DNA from: Methylopila sp. Yamaguchi
Lineage (GTDB): Bacteria; Pseudomonadota; Alphaproteobacteria; Rhizobiales; Methylopilaceae
Direction of reading: 5' to 3'
DNA length: 64,000 nt
Assembly (NCBI RefSeq): GCF_002897035.1
Contig: NZ_BAUX01000017.1
Coordinates: 1 to 64,000, forward strand
A model generated the notes under the pieces. The model was not told the origin of the DNA and searched no databases. It saw nothing but the letters and a program-made list of their open reading frames with translations. Positions within the stretch are counted from its first letter, which is position 1. Every line of letters begins with the position of its first letter. The position numbers and the translations under genes were made by a program. Positions 18,049 to 27,132 of this stretch are shown piece after piece.

Positions 18049-19248
18049 ATGAGCCGTCCGCCGCTTCCCCTCGACCGCGCCGTCAAGCCGGCCACGCGCC
18101 TGATCCACGAAGGCGAGGCTCGTTCGGGCTACGGCGAGATGTCCGAGGCGCTCTACCTCACCTCCGGCTTCGCCTACGACACGATGGAAGCGGCCGAGGC
18201 GCGGTTCGACGGGCGGGACCCGGGCTTCATCTACTCGCGCTTCTCCAACCCGACCGTCGCCACCTTCGAGAAGCGCATGATCGCGCTCGAAGGCGCCGAA
18301 GCCGGCCGTGCCACCGCCAGCGGCATGGCCGCGGTGACCGCCGCCATGCTGTGCCAGCTCAACGCCGGCGACCATGTGGTGGCGGCGAAGGCTCTGTTCG
18401 GCTCCTGCCGTTACGTCGTTGAGGACCTTTGCCCGCGCTTCGGCATCTCGGCGACGCTGGTCGACGGGGCGGACCTCGCGCTGTGGCGCGCCGCCGTCCG
18501 GCCGCAGACCAAGGTGCTGTTCCTCGAAAGCCCAACCAACCCGACGCTGCAGGTCTACGACATCGCGGCGATCGCCACGATCGCCCACGAGGCCGGCGCG
18601 CGGCTGGTGGTCGACAACGTGTTCGCGACGCCGGTCCTGCAGCAGCCGCTGAAGCTCGGCGCGGACGTGGTGGTCTACTCCGCGACCAAGCACATCGACG
18701 GCCAGGGCCGCGTGCTCGGCGGGGTCGTGCTCGGCTCCGAGAAGTTCGTCATGGACCACCTCCACAACTTCCTGCGGCAGACCGGCCCCGCCATGTCGCC
18801 GTTCAACGCCTGGACGCTGGCCAAAGGGCTGGAGACGCTGGCGCTTCGGGTGGAGCGGGCGCAGGCGAGCGCAGGCGCCCTCGCGGACTTTCTCGCGGAC
18901 CATCCCAAGGTGTCGAAGCTGACCTATTGCGGCCGGGCGGACCACCCGCAGGCCGATCTGGTGAGGGCCCAGATGGCCGGGGGCGGCACGCTGGTCGCGT
19001 TCGAGATCGACGCCGGCAAGGCGGGCGCCTTCCGCTTCGGCAACGCGCTTCAGGTCGTGAAGATCTCGAACAACCTCGGCGACGCCAAGTCGATCCTCAC
19101 CCATCCGGCGACCACGACGCATCAGCGCCTCGCGCCCCCGGCCCGCGCGGAACTCGGGATCTCCGACGCGATGCTTCGGCTGTCGGTCGGGCTTGAGGAC
19201 GTTTCCGACCTGCTCGAGGACATCGACGTCGCCCTTAAGGCCGTGTGA
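18049..19248 (+). CDS. metZ: O-succinylhomoserine sulfhydrylase
   Basis: A 399-residue PLP enzyme of the Cys/Met metabolism family. TRLIHEG and FIYSRFSNPTV near the N-terminus, the Gly-loop SGMAAVTAA, LESPTNPTLQ, VVDNVFATP and the Schiff-base Lys in YSATKHIDGQG identify the MetZ subgroup, which makes homocysteine from O-succinylhomoserine (or O-acetylhomoserine) and sulfide. GAAGG precedes the ATG at 18049; longer in-frame starts would run through the riboswitch. The SAM-II riboswitch upstream is consistent with a methionine gene. A strong terminator follows. Confidence 0.94.
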   Translation: MSRPPLPLDRAVKPATRLIHEGEARSGYGEMSEALYLTSGFAYDTMEAAEARFDGRDPGFIYSRFSNPTVATFEKRMIALEGAEAGRATASGMAAVTAAMLCQLNAGDHVVAAKALFGSCRYVVEDLCPRFGISATLVDGADLALWRAAVRPQTKVLFLESPTNPTLQVYDIAAIATIAHEAGARLVVDNVFATPVLQQPLKLGADVVVYSATKHIDGQGRVLGGVVLGSEKFVMDHLHNFLRQTGPAMSPFNAWTLAKGLETLALRVERAQASAGALADFLADHPKVSKLTYCGRADHPQADLVRAQMAGGGTLVAFEIDAGKAGAFRFGNALQVVKISNNLGDAKSILTHPATTTHQRLAPPARAELGISDAMLRLSVGLEDVSDLLEDIDVALKAV

Positions 19249-19270
19249 CGCGGGGAAGGCCAATCGAACG

Positions 19271-19307
19271 AAAAAGGCCGCCGGGGCGTAACCCCGGCGG
19301 CCTTTTT
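19271..19307. terminator. Bidirectional intrinsic terminator
   Basis: AAAAAGGCCGCCGGGG and CCCCGGCGGCCTTTTT flank a 5-base loop. It ends metZ on the plus strand and gcrA on the minus strand. Confidence 0.92.
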
Positions 19308-19323
19308 CTGAAGCGCGCCCGGT

Positions 19324-19896
19324 TTAGTGCGAGGGCATCATCGGCCGACGATCGCGCCGGCGATCGTTGGCCGGCTGGTAGGCGATGGTCGCGTGGTGCG
19401 GGCAGTAGGCGTGTCCGGGGGTCGAACGGCCGCCGCAGAACCGGAATTCCGCCTGGCTCGGATCGCCGAGCGGCCAGCGGCACATGTTTTCCTTGAGCTC
19501 CATGATCGTCACGCTCTCGCAGGCGAACGGCGTCGTCTCGACGAGTTGCATCGCGACCGGCCGGGGCGCCGGAGCCGGGACGTGGCGCGCCTCCATCACG
19601 GGGGCCGCCGCCAGGGCGGCGTTTCCGCGGGAGGCGTAGACCGGCTGCTGCTGCGGGCGGGAGACGCCGCCGGCGCCCGAGGCCGCCGCCGGGCGCGTCG
19701 GCGCGGCGACGGGCTTGCGGATGCGGGCGACGGCGGTCGGGGCCGCCTTGGCGCGGCCCGAGAGGCCGAGGCGGTGGACTTTGCCGATGACCGCGTTACG
19801 GGTCACGCCGCCAAGTTCCGCCGCGATCTGGCTTGCGCTGAGGCCGTCGGCCCAAAGCTTCTTCAGAAGCTCGACCCGCTCGTCGGTCCACTGCAT
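19324..19896 (-). CDS. gcrA: GcrA cell-cycle regulator
   Basis: A 190-residue GcrA. The N-terminal domain (residues 1-50, with WTDERVELLKKLW, GLSASQIAAELG and TRNAVIGKVHRLGL) is the GcrA DNA-binding/sigma-70-interacting helix-turn-helix. A Pro/Ala-rich linker follows, and the C-terminal segment (ENMCRWPLGDP then FCGGRSTPGHAYCPHH) is the conserved sigma-interaction motif. GcrA activates sigma-70 promoters whose GANTC sites are methylated by CcrM and drives S-phase genes. The ATG at 19896 follows GGAGG. Its own upstream region has three GANTC sites. Confidence 0.95.
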   Translation of the reverse strand: MQWTDERVELLKKLWADGLSASQIAAELGGVTRNAVIGKVHRLGLSGRAKAAPTAVARIRKPVAAPTRPAAASGAGGVSRPQQQPVYASRGNAALAAAPVMEARHVPAPAPRPVAMQLVETTPFACESVTIMELKENMCRWPLGDPSQAEFRFCGGRSTPGHAYCPHHATIAYQPANDRRRDRRPMMPSH

Positions 19897-20178
19897 TGGA
19901 TCCTCCAAAGCTCTTCGTCTCAGGCGGAATCCGGAAGCCTTCGCCGTTACGCGCTTATCGCGCGCTCGGGCGTCGCCGCCGTCCTACTCGCCTGGGATCT
20001 CGTCGCCACGAAATGTCGTCGCGTTAATGAAATCTAAACTACGATAGCCGGCGACTCAGCGTAAAGAGTCCGATCTGCAACACTGGGGTTTTCCCCAACT
20101 CCCGTATTTTCGTTTATCCACTGCTTGCGCACAGGCGCCTCTGGCGCCGCGGGGCCGAGAGCGTCATACGCGCGCGGA
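19897..20178. other. gcrA upstream region with three GANTC sites
   Basis: GAATC at 19927-19931, GACTC at 20053-20057 and GAGTC at 20066-20070 are candidate CcrM methylation sites near gcrA. The region between gcrA and the argD promoter is noncoding; I see no gene on either strand. Confidence 0.45.
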
Positions 20179-20206
20179 TTGACAGCGGGCCCTCGGCGCC
20201 TATCAT
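20179..20206 (+). promoter_or_regulatory. Sigma-70 promoter of the argD operon
   Basis: TTGACA at 20179-20184, 16-base spacer, TATCAT at 20201-20206. It is the best consensus match in the window. The predicted start is near 20213, over 110 bases before the argD start codon. Confidence 0.7.
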
Positions 20207-20224
20207 GCGGCCCATCGTGGAGAA

Positions 20225-20257
20225 GGGCCGCTCGGCTGGGCGGCTCTTTTCTTTTTT
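20225..20257 (+). terminator. Leader terminator/attenuator between promoter and argD
   Basis: GGGCCGC (20225-20231) pairs with GCGGCTC (20240-20246, one G-U pair) and is followed by TTTTCTTTTTT. It lies about 15-45 bases after the predicted start and 70 bases before argD, so it could attenuate the operon or end a short RNA. Confidence 0.6.
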
Positions 20258-20324
20258 CCGACGCCCGGAGCGCGGTCCGCGACGATTTCAGCGGCCGCCG
20301 AACCGCCCAAGGACGGCCGATCCC

Positions 20325-21548
20325 GTGTCCCCCGCCCCGTCTCCCTCTCCGCTCCTGCCCGTTTTCGCGCGCGCGGACCTCGCCTTCGAGCGAGGCGAAG
20401 GCTGCTGGCTGGAGACCGCCGACGGAACGCGTTACCTCGACTTCGCCGCAGGCGTCGCGGTCAATTCGCTCGGCCATGCGCATCCGCATCTTGTGGAGGC
20501 GCTGACGACGCAGGCCCGGAAGCTCTGGCACGTCTCCAACCTCTACCGGATCCCGGAGGGCGAGCGGCTCGCCCAGCGGCTGGTCGACGCAAGCTTCGCC
20601 GACGTCGTGTTCTTCGCCAACTCGGGCGCCGAGGCGCTCGAGGCGTCGATCAAGCTCGCGCGCAAGCACTTCCACGCCAACGGCCAACCCGAGCGCTATC
20701 GGCTGATCACCTTCGAGGGCGCCTTCCATGGCCGCACGCTCGCCACGATCGCGGCCGGCGGACAGGCCAAGTACATCGAGGGCTTCGGCCCCAAGGTCGA
20801 AGGCTTTGACCAAGTCCCGTTTGGCGACCTGGCGGCCGTCGAGGCTGCGATCACGCCCGAGACCGCGGGCATCCTGATCGAGCCCCTGCAGGGCGAGGGC
20901 GGCGTCCGTCTCGTGCCGCCGTCCTTCCTGCGCGCCCTGCGCGAGATCTGCGACCGGACCGGGCTGCTGCTGGTGTTCGACGAGGTCCAGACCGGCGTCG
21001 GCCGCACCGGCCGCTTGTTCGCGCACGAAATGGCGGGCGTGACGCCCGACGTGATGGCCATCGCCAAGGGCATCGGCGGCGGGTTCCCGCTCGGCGCCTG
21101 CCTCGCCACGTGGGCGGCGGCGGACGGCATGACGGCGGGCGTGCACGGCTCGACCTTCGGCGGCAACCCGCTCGCCATGGCGGTCGGCAACGCCGTGCTC
21201 GACGTGGTGCTGGCGCCGGACTTCCTGGAACACGTACGCCAGATGGGCCTTCTGCTGCGGCAGCGCCTCGCGGGCGTCGTCGACGCCCACCGGTCGCTCG
21301 TCACCGAAGTGCGTGGCGAGGGGCTGCTCACGGGTCTGCGCTGCGCGATTCCGAACGGCGAGGTCGCAGCCGCCTTCCGCAGCGAGCGGCTGCTGAGCGT
21401 CGGCGCGGGCGACAACGTCGTGCGCCTGCTGCCGCCGCTGATCGTCACCGAGGCCGAAATCGGCGAGGCGATCGGGATGGTCGACCGCGCCCTCAGCCGC
21501 ATCGAACGGGAGATGGGACTCGCGCTTGCGCGGGGAGCCGCCGAATGA
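20325..21548 (+). CDS. argD: Acetylornithine aminotransferase
   Basis: A 407-residue class III PLP aminotransferase. It converts N-acetylglutamate 5-semialdehyde to N-acetylornithine in arginine synthesis, and ArgD often also serves N-succinyldiaminopimelate. [62 protein letters not shown] and the Schiff-base Lys in [15 protein letters not shown] are all present. GTG start at 20325 with GGACGG upstream; the frame is open further up but that part overlaps the leader terminator and does not look like ArgD. It overlaps argF by an ATGA junction. Confidence 0.93.
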   Translation: MSPAPSPSPLLPVFARADLAFERGEGCWLETADGTRYLDFAAGVAVNSLGHAHPHLVEALTTQARKLWHVSNLYRIPEGERLAQRLVDASFADVVFFANSGAEALEASIKLARKHFHANGQPERYRLITFEGAFHGRTLATIAAGGQAKYIEGFGPKVEGFDQVPFGDLAAVEAAITPETAGILIEPLQGEGGVRLVPPSFLRALREICDRTGLLLVFDEVQTGVGRTGRLFAHEMAGVTPDVMAIAKGIGGGFPLGACLATWAAADGMTAGVHGSTFGGNPLAMAVGNAVLDVVLAPDFLEHVRQMGLLLRQRLAGVVDAHRSLVTEVRGEGLLTGLRCAIPNGEVAAAFRSERLLSVGAGDNVVRLLPPLIVTEAEIGEAIGMVDRALSRIEREMGLALARGAAE

Positions 21549-22474
21549 CGACGCCCAACCACTTCCTCGACCTGGCCGACCTTTCGGGGCCCGAGCTGCG
21601 GGCCATTCTCGACGCCGGACGCGCGATGAAGGGCCGGCGCCGCACGCCCGCGGCCGACGCCGACAAGCCGCTCGCCGGCAAGGTCGTCGCCATGGTGTTC
21701 GAGCAGCCCTCCCTGCGCACCCGGATGTCGTTCGACGTGGGCATCCGCGATCTCGGCGGCGAAAGCATCATGGTCTCCGGCAAGGAGATCGAGCTCGGCG
21801 AGCGCGAAGCGATCGCCGACACCGCCCGGGTGCTGTCCCGCTTCGTCGACGCGATCATGATCCGCATGCTCAAGCACGACGCGCTGCTGGAGCTCGCGAA
21901 ATACGCCACGGTGCCGGTGATCAACGGCCTGACCAAGGTCTCGCACCCCTGCCAGGTGATGGCGGACCTCCTCACCTTCGAGGAGCGCAAGGGGCCGATC
22001 CGGGGACGGACCGTGGCCTGGACAGGCGACAGCAACAACGTGCTCGCCTCCTGGATTCACGCCGCCGCGCGTTTCGACTTCCGCATCAACGTCGCCACCC
22101 CGCCGGAGCTTGCCCCGTGCGCGGACATGGTCGCCTGGGCCAATCGCGAGGGCGCGGACCTGCGGCTCGGCGCGGATCCGGAGGAAGCTGTCGCCGACGC
22201 CGACGCGGTGATCACCGACAGCTGGGTCTCCATGGGCGATGGGGACGGTGAGCGTCGCCACAACCTGCTTCGGCCTTATCAGGTGAACGAGCGGCTGATG
22301 GGCCTCGCGGCGCCGGACGCGATCTTCATGCACTGCCTGCCGGCGCACCGTGGCGAGGAGGTCACCGACGCCGTGATCGACGGCCCGCAGTCGGTGGTGT
22401 TCGACGAGGCGGAGAACCGTCTCCATGCGCAGAAGGGCGTTCTCGCCTGGTGCTTCGGCGCGGTCGGCGCCTGA
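21545..22474 (+). CDS. argF: Ornithine carbamoyltransferase
   Basis: A 309-residue OTCase that makes citrulline from ornithine and carbamoyl phosphate. The carbamoyl-phosphate loop reads [10 protein letters not shown] (the usual Thr after Ser is Leu here), followed by the substrate-binding HPCQVMAD and [24 protein letters not shown] lies in the ornithine domain. The ATG overlaps the argD stop, so the two are translationally coupled. argB lies far away at 61.9 kb. Hsp33 follows 75 bases downstream, a gene order also seen in other alphaproteobacteria. Confidence 0.94.
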   Translation: MTTPNHFLDLADLSGPELRAILDAGRAMKGRRRTPAADADKPLAGKVVAMVFEQPSLRTRMSFDVGIRDLGGESIMVSGKEIELGEREAIADTARVLSRFVDAIMIRMLKHDALLELAKYATVPVINGLTKVSHPCQVMADLLTFEERKGPIRGRTVAWTGDSNNVLASWIHAAARFDFRINVATPPELAPCADMVAWANREGADLRLGADPEEAVADADAVITDSWVSMGDGDGERRHNLLRPYQVNERLMGLAAPDAIFMHCLPAHRGEEVTDAVIDGPQSVVFDEAENRLHAQKGVLAWCFGAVGA

Positions 22475-22548
22475 GGCGGCGGGTTCGTCCGGCGGCCATG
22501 CGGCGGGCGCTCTTCCGCCCGGCGCTCTCTCTCCCTAAGTAGGCGGCC

Positions 22549-23553
22549 ATGAACGACATATCTCCCTCCGCCCTCCGCGAGGACGGCGACGACCGCATCC
22601 TGCCGTTTCAGATCGAGGAACTCGACGTGCGCGGCCGCGTGGTGCGTCTGGGCCCCGCGATCGATCGTGTGCTGGAGCGCCACGCCTATCCGCCGCCGGT
22701 GTCGAAGCTCGTCGGCGAGGCCGTCGCCCTGACGGTCCTGCTCGGCTCATCGCTCAAGCTCGAAGGCCGATTTCAGCTGCAGACCCGGTCCGATGGACCG
22801 GTCGGCATGCTCGTGGTCGACTTCGAGGCGCCCGACAAGGTGCGCGCCTGCGCCCGCTTCGACGCCGATCGCCTCGCGGCGACGAACGGGGCGTCGGCCG
22901 GCGCGCTGCTCGGCCACGGCCATATGGCCCTGACCATCGACACGGGCTCTGAAGCGTCGCGCTACCAGGGCGTCGTGGCGCTGGAGGGCGGCTCGCTCGA
23001 GGACGCCGCCCACACCTACTTCGCGCAGTCCGAGCAGATCCCGACCAAGGTGCGGCTCGCGGTCGCCGAGAGCTTCGAGACCGGCGCCCGGCACTCCTGG
23101 CGCGCCGGCGGGCTGCTGGTGCAGTTCCTGCCGGAAGCGCCCGAGCGCATGCGCACGCCCGACCTCGCCCCCGGCGACGCGCCGGAGGGCGCGGCGGTCG
23201 ACGAGACACCGGTCGACGACGCGTGGGTCGAGGCGGAGACGCTCGTCGCGACCGTCGAGGACCACGAACTGATCGACCCGACGCTTGCGCCCGAGCGCCT
23301 GCTGATCCGCCTGTTCAACGAGCGCGAGATCCGCGTTTTCGACAGCCGCGCGGTGCGGGAGGCCTGCCGCTGCTCCCACGAGCGGGTGCGCGGGATGCTG
23401 AAGAGCTTCTCGCCCGAGGAGCGCCGCGACATGCTCACCGACGCCGGAGCGATCGAGGTCACCTGCGACTTCTGCTCCACCAGATACGGCTTTGACGCCG
23501 CCGAGGTGGCGTCCATCGACCGGGAAGCGGCCGACGAGGCCGCGGCGGACTGA
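22549..23553 (+). CDS. hslO: Redox-regulated chaperone Hsp33
   Basis: A 334-residue Hsp33. The N-terminal body carries ALTVLLGSSLKLEGRFQLQ and the family's Gly-rich core; the C-terminal redox switch has the zinc cysteines as CRCSHERV and VTCDFCSTRY (CxC plus CxxC). On oxidative unfolding the zinc is lost and the protein becomes a holdase for unfolding cytosolic proteins. An acidic insert at about residues 205-235 (GDAPEGAAVDETPVDD) is longer than in E. coli. It follows argF in the same direction and probably shares its transcript. Confidence 0.94.
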   Translation: MNDISPSALREDGDDRILPFQIEELDVRGRVVRLGPAIDRVLERHAYPPPVSKLVGEAVALTVLLGSSLKLEGRFQLQTRSDGPVGMLVVDFEAPDKVRACARFDADRLAATNGASAGALLGHGHMALTIDTGSEASRYQGVVALEGGSLEDAAHTYFAQSEQIPTKVRLAVAESFETGARHSWRAGGLLVQFLPEAPERMRTPDLAPGDAPEGAAVDETPVDDAWVEAETLVATVEDHELIDPTLAPERLLIRLFNEREIRVFDSRAVREACRCSHERVRGMLKSFSPEERRDMLTDAGAIEVTCDFCSTRYGFDAAEVASIDREAADEAAAD

Positions 23554-24074
23554 ACGTCGCCCGGCGATCCGCGCGTTTTATCGATCGCGCCGAAGTTCGC
23601 CCCTTTCTCAGCCTCCACTCCGCCGCGTTGGGTCTTGCTGCGCGGACCGATCCCGCCCGATGGCGGGTTGCGCGGCGACGCTGGGATCGACCTCCGGCGG
23701 GCCGGGGTCTGGAAGCAAACTCAGGCGGCGCTTTGGCCGCCGAGCGGAAGACGGGCGAGCGTCCATCGCGGAGCACTCGCCTCGACAGGACGATGGGCCC
23801 GTCGAACACTCATGGGTGATCCAGTCGACGTCTGGAGGCGTTCACCCGTCGCCCATGAGCAGCGCCAGCTTCGCTGGCCTGGCAGGCCGCGAGCTGCTGC
23901 AAGGCTCGTACTTGACCTAAGCGTCTTCGGACAACCGGCCGCGGCGCAACCGGCGGCGCGACGGCGAGTCCCAGGCTTCGCGCGGCTCGCGCCGATGTGA
24001 AAGGGCTGTGTAGCCCCGGCCGGCGCCGCAACCGTGCCGCGTGCATAAGTTTTCTGCAGTCCTTGGGGAGTTTT
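23554..24074. other. Region between hslO and the island without a recognised gene
   Basis: These 521 bases contain several overlapping frames on both strands, all rich in Arg, Pro and Ala and with no convincing ribosome-binding site or family. They look like GC-rich noncoding frames. No RNA gene or clear terminator was found. Confidence 0.45.
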
Positions 24075-24128
24075 TGGCGCACCCGAGAGGATTCGAACCT
24101 CTGACCTCTGCCTTCGGAGGGCAGCGCT
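24075..24128. repeat. Left attachment repeat (attL), copy of tRNA-Arg 3' part
   Basis: The 54 bases are identical to 38932-38985. They begin with TGG, the complement of the tRNA CCA end, and run through the T arm and anticodon stem, then diverge. The truncated copy cannot encode a tRNA. Confidence 0.93.
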
Positions 24129-24251
24129 TGGCACATTACTCCATGTTCGGCTCAGTTTCTGAGTCCTATGAAATCCCTCATCGATCAACGGATATCGCTT
24201 TCCCTTTGGTTTCTAAGGCGTCCACGACATTGACGCGGATTACCGCCATCT

Positions 24252-24271
24252 GCTTCCGTAGCGCTTCCGCG
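24252..24271 (+). repeat. Left 20-bp direct repeat, candidate integrase/Xis arm site
   Basis: GCTTCCGTAGCGCTTCCGCG occurs here and again at 38866-38885 in the same orientation, near each end of the element. It contains GCTTCCG twice. It lies just before the integrase start. Confidence 0.65.
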
Positions 24272-24287
24272 GAAGAAGGTTGGATCG

Positions 24288-25523
24288 ATGGCGAAGCTGA
24301 CGAAACGAGTGGTCGACAACGCCGAGCCGCGCGCGTCGGATTTCTTCATATGGTGCGATGAGCTTCCCGGTTTCGGCGTCCGCGTCTTCGCGTCGGGGCG
24401 GAAGGGCTATGTCGTGCAGTACCGCGCCGCCGGACGTACAAGGCGGATTGCGCTCGGGGCGCACGGCGTCATTACGGCGGAGGAAGCCCGGAAGCTCGCC
24501 CGTGGGCACCTAGGCGACGTCGCCAAGGGCGGCGATCCAGCCGAGGAGCGGGCCACGCGCCGCAGCTCAATAACAATGGCTGAGTTGTGCGACGACTACA
24601 CCAGGGCATGCGGGAAGGGCATGATCCTCGGCAAGCGCGGGCTTCCGAAGAAGGCGAGCACGCTCGACACGGATCGAGGACGGATTGAGCGGCACATTAA
24701 GCCCCTGCTCGGTCGCAAGCTTGTGAAAGAGATCACCCGCGCCGACGTCGCGCGCTTCATTCACGACGTGATCGCCGGCAAGACGGCGACCGTCGAGAAA
24801 ACCGGCCTCCGGGGTAAAGCCGTCGTTGAAGGAGGGAGGGGGGCAGCTACGAGGACGGCCGGCCTTTTGGGCGGTATCCTCAGCTACGCCGTGTCGGTTG
24901 GCGTTATCGAGATCAACCCTGCGACGGGCGTGCGTCGTCCGGCTGACGGCAAGCGCAGCCGAAGGCTGACGCCGGAAGAGCTGCGGGCATTGGGCAAGGC
25001 GCTCGACGCCGCTGAGGCGGAAGGCGAGGGCTGGCAGGCTATCGCCGGCACCCGGCTATTTGCCTTCACGGGTTGCCGGCTGCAGGAAATCGAACGGCTG
25101 AAGTGGTCGGAGGTGGACATAGCAGGCCAATGCCTGCGGCTCCACGACAGTAAGGAGGGCGCGTCGGTCCGCCCGCTCGGCCGACCGGCCATTCGCGTCC
25201 TAGAGGGCGTCAGGCGTGAGTCTGGTGCGATCTTCGTGCTGCCAGCCGCCCGAGGGGGCGAAGGTCCTTATGGCGGGCTACCAGGCGGCGTGAAGCGGCT
25301 TACGGAGCGCGCTGGCTTATCTGGCGTTACGTCCCACGTGATGCGCCATACGCTGGCGTCGATCGCTGGCGACCTTCAGTTCTCACGGCCGACGATCGCC
25401 GCGTTGCTTGGCCAAGCTGGCGGTACGGTCACCGATAAATACATCCACCACCTAGACGCCGTTCTTCTTGCGGCCGCTGACAAGGTGGCCGGCGAAGTAC
25501 AGCGGCAGATGGCGGGCGTATAG
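24288..25523 (+). CDS. Tyrosine recombinase (tRNA-site integrase, DUF4102 type)
   Basis: A 411-residue site-specific recombinase. Residues 1-90 are the DUF4102 arm-binding domain seen in P4-like and island integrases (DELPGFGVRVFASGRKGYVV). A SAM-like core-binding domain lies at about 95-200. The catalytic domain has Arg264 (TGCRLQEIERLKW), Lys289, His350-x-x-Arg353 (SHVMRHTLAS) and Tyr385 (VTDKYIHH); the second His position is Gln (LLGQ). All catalytic residues except that one are intact. It should act between attL/attR here and the tRNA-Arg(CCG) gene. AGAAGG precedes the ATG. Confidence 0.94.
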   Translation: MAKLTKRVVDNAEPRASDFFIWCDELPGFGVRVFASGRKGYVVQYRAAGRTRRIALGAHGVITAEEARKLARGHLGDVAKGGDPAEERATRRSSITMAELCDDYTRACGKGMILGKRGLPKKASTLDTDRGRIERHIKPLLGRKLVKEITRADVARFIHDVIAGKTATVEKTGLRGKAVVEGGRGAATRTAGLLGGILSYAVSVGVIEINPATGVRRPADGKRSRRLTPEELRALGKALDAAEAEGEGWQAIAGTRLFAFTGCRLQEIERLKWSEVDIAGQCLRLHDSKEGASVRPLGRPAIRVLEGVRRESGAIFVLPAARGGEGPYGGLPGGVKRLTERAGLSGVTSHVMRHTLASIAGDLQFSRPTIAALLGQAGGTVTDKYIHHLDAVLLAAADKVAGEVQRQMAGV

Positions 25524-25686
25524 GCAAGCTAAAGCCAAGCATGCGAGGCGGTCACGGAACTTCCCGCGCGTGTCCACCGCGCCTTCGAGATTGCGCATGT
25601 GTACGCCATGGCTTTAGCGAAACACCCGATCCATGAATCTTACCATGATGAGAATAGTTCATCTCTGGCGTTATATAATAAAAGAT

Positions 25687-26700
25687 TTATACGAGCGTCG
25701 ATTGATACTCGTTTTCTGGTATTTCCGGATCATCGACGAGTGTTTCGCCTTTTGGTCCTAAGCAATTGATGAACCGGGTATTTTCAAATTTGCATGAAAC
25801 CACCGTCGAACCCCTGAAGTCACAATCTTCGAACTGCGCATCTCTAAATGTGCATCCCGAGAAGATGCAATTAAGAAAACGGCAGTCGTCGGCTTGGTCG
25901 CGCCCTCCAAAGATAGAGTCACTAAAAATAATACGGTCAAATGTCAGATCGCTAATTTCGTATGATCGTAAGTCTATTCCGGAAAGCTCGACGACAAATG
26001 AATCACTTTCCCCAGGGTTGGGAATACGGCGGCGGCCTAGAACCTGCAATGCCGTGTCACAATCTTGTGATGACGGTCGAGGAATTTGTAATACAGGTCT
26101 TTTCTTCATATGTTGTCTGCAAAATGCTGCGAGTGTCTCGGTTGCTGCTCGCGCATCTGCTTCGTTATCTCTAATTATTTTCTCTAAAGCAAATACTCCA
26201 CCAATACGCGCCTCTAGATTTGGCTCATGTAATACTACCAGCGAGTCGTTTTCGTTATATTCTGAAACTTGGCGATATGATCCAAGTAACTCGACAGCCT
26301 TGGTAAACGCGGTTGCGCTTGAGACGTTGAAAGCAATTCTTGCCTGCTCAGCAGCGGTTTTGGCTTGGTCCGATGCAGCAATCGCTTGATTGAGGGATGC
26401 TTCGGCCTGCTTGAGGGCGGCATTTGCTTGAGTTTGTGCAACTATTGTGCGCCAAACAAGAAAAGGCGCTCCAAATAACGCAGCAACAGCAAGAATAAAA
26501 TTCCTATTTGCCTCTCCATTGAAAGTGGTGGCTCCGAATATCGAGGAAAATCCCATCACCAATATCGTTACGATACACAAAAATGCAATTAATAGTATAA
26601 ATAAGAAAATTGATGATCCGATAATGGATTTGGTATTAGGGCTCCATCTTTTGTATTCAATCCAGTCGAATCGAATAAATTCGCTAATGAATTCGCGCAT
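25687..26700 (-). CDS. Membrane-anchored pentapeptide-repeat-like protein (AT-rich cargo)
   Basis: A 337-residue protein. Two hydrophobic segments (about 29-55 and 67-88) are followed by an Ala/Gln-rich coiled coil (about 90-125: QANAALKQAEASLNQAIAAS). A middle part has HEAT- or TPR-like helices (GGVFALEKIIRDNEADARAA), and a C-terminal run of pentapeptide-like units (CRFLNCIFSGCTFRDAQF, DFRGSTVVS) sits at about 255-320. The DNA is markedly more AT-rich than the flanking genome and is on the strand opposite the integrase, so it looks like an acquired cargo gene. A defence or signalling role is possible but unproven. Confidence 0.75.
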   Translation of the reverse strand: MREFISEFIRFDWIEYKRWSPNTKSIIGSSIFLFILLIAFLCIVTILVMGFSSIFGATTFNGEANRNFILAVAALFGAPFLVWRTIVAQTQANAALKQAEASLNQAIAASDQAKTAAEQARIAFNVSSATAFTKAVELLGSYRQVSEYNENDSLVVLHEPNLEARIGGVFALEKIIRDNEADARAATETLAAFCRQHMKKRPVLQIPRPSSQDCDTALQVLGRRRIPNPGESDSFVVELSGIDLRSYEISDLTFDRIIFSDSIFGGRDQADDCRFLNCIFSGCTFRDAQFEDCDFRGSTVVSCKFENTRFINCLGPKGETLVDDPEIPENEYQSTLV

Positions 26701-27132
26701 TATTAGCGTTCCAATGGGCTATTTGGCATAGACGTATTTTACGATTTGCCGGTCCGCGTGCAAGCGGTAAAGCACGCGGGAGTTCCATCTGCGCAAAGCC
26801 TCACCTCTGCCCCGCCGCGATTTTCCGCGTAGAGACTGATCTCGCAGCTTCCAAAGCGGCACGGACTTTGTCAGCCCGCGTCGATGCGCGCTCCATAGAG
26901 CCGTGTACGCTCCTCGCCCGGACTTCCGACCGGCTGTCGACAACCCGGCGCTGACACCGCTCAGCAACGCATATAGGCCTGAAGCCTTCGAGATGACCTC
27001 AGGCCCGAACGGCGTTCAGTGCTGCACAAAACACGCAATACATCCGTAGTTGTCCTGAAACCGGCGTTGCCGGCATTTTTGCCGACCGGTAATTTCGCTC
27101 CAACGTTTTCAAATCTGAGGTGCGGAACGGTC
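26701..27132. other. Intergenic region without a recognised gene
   Basis: About 430 bases with frames on both strands (for example 26719-26967, minus), all of unlikely composition and without a good start. It may hold promoters for the divergent cargo gene and the HTH gene at 27133. The in-frame extension of that gene to 27019 is not supported by a ribosome-binding site. Confidence 0.4.

Noticed and set aside
24075-24128. A second tRNA-Arg gene
   Set aside because: Only the 3' part is present; the D arm and 5' acceptor strand are missing, so it is the attL copy.
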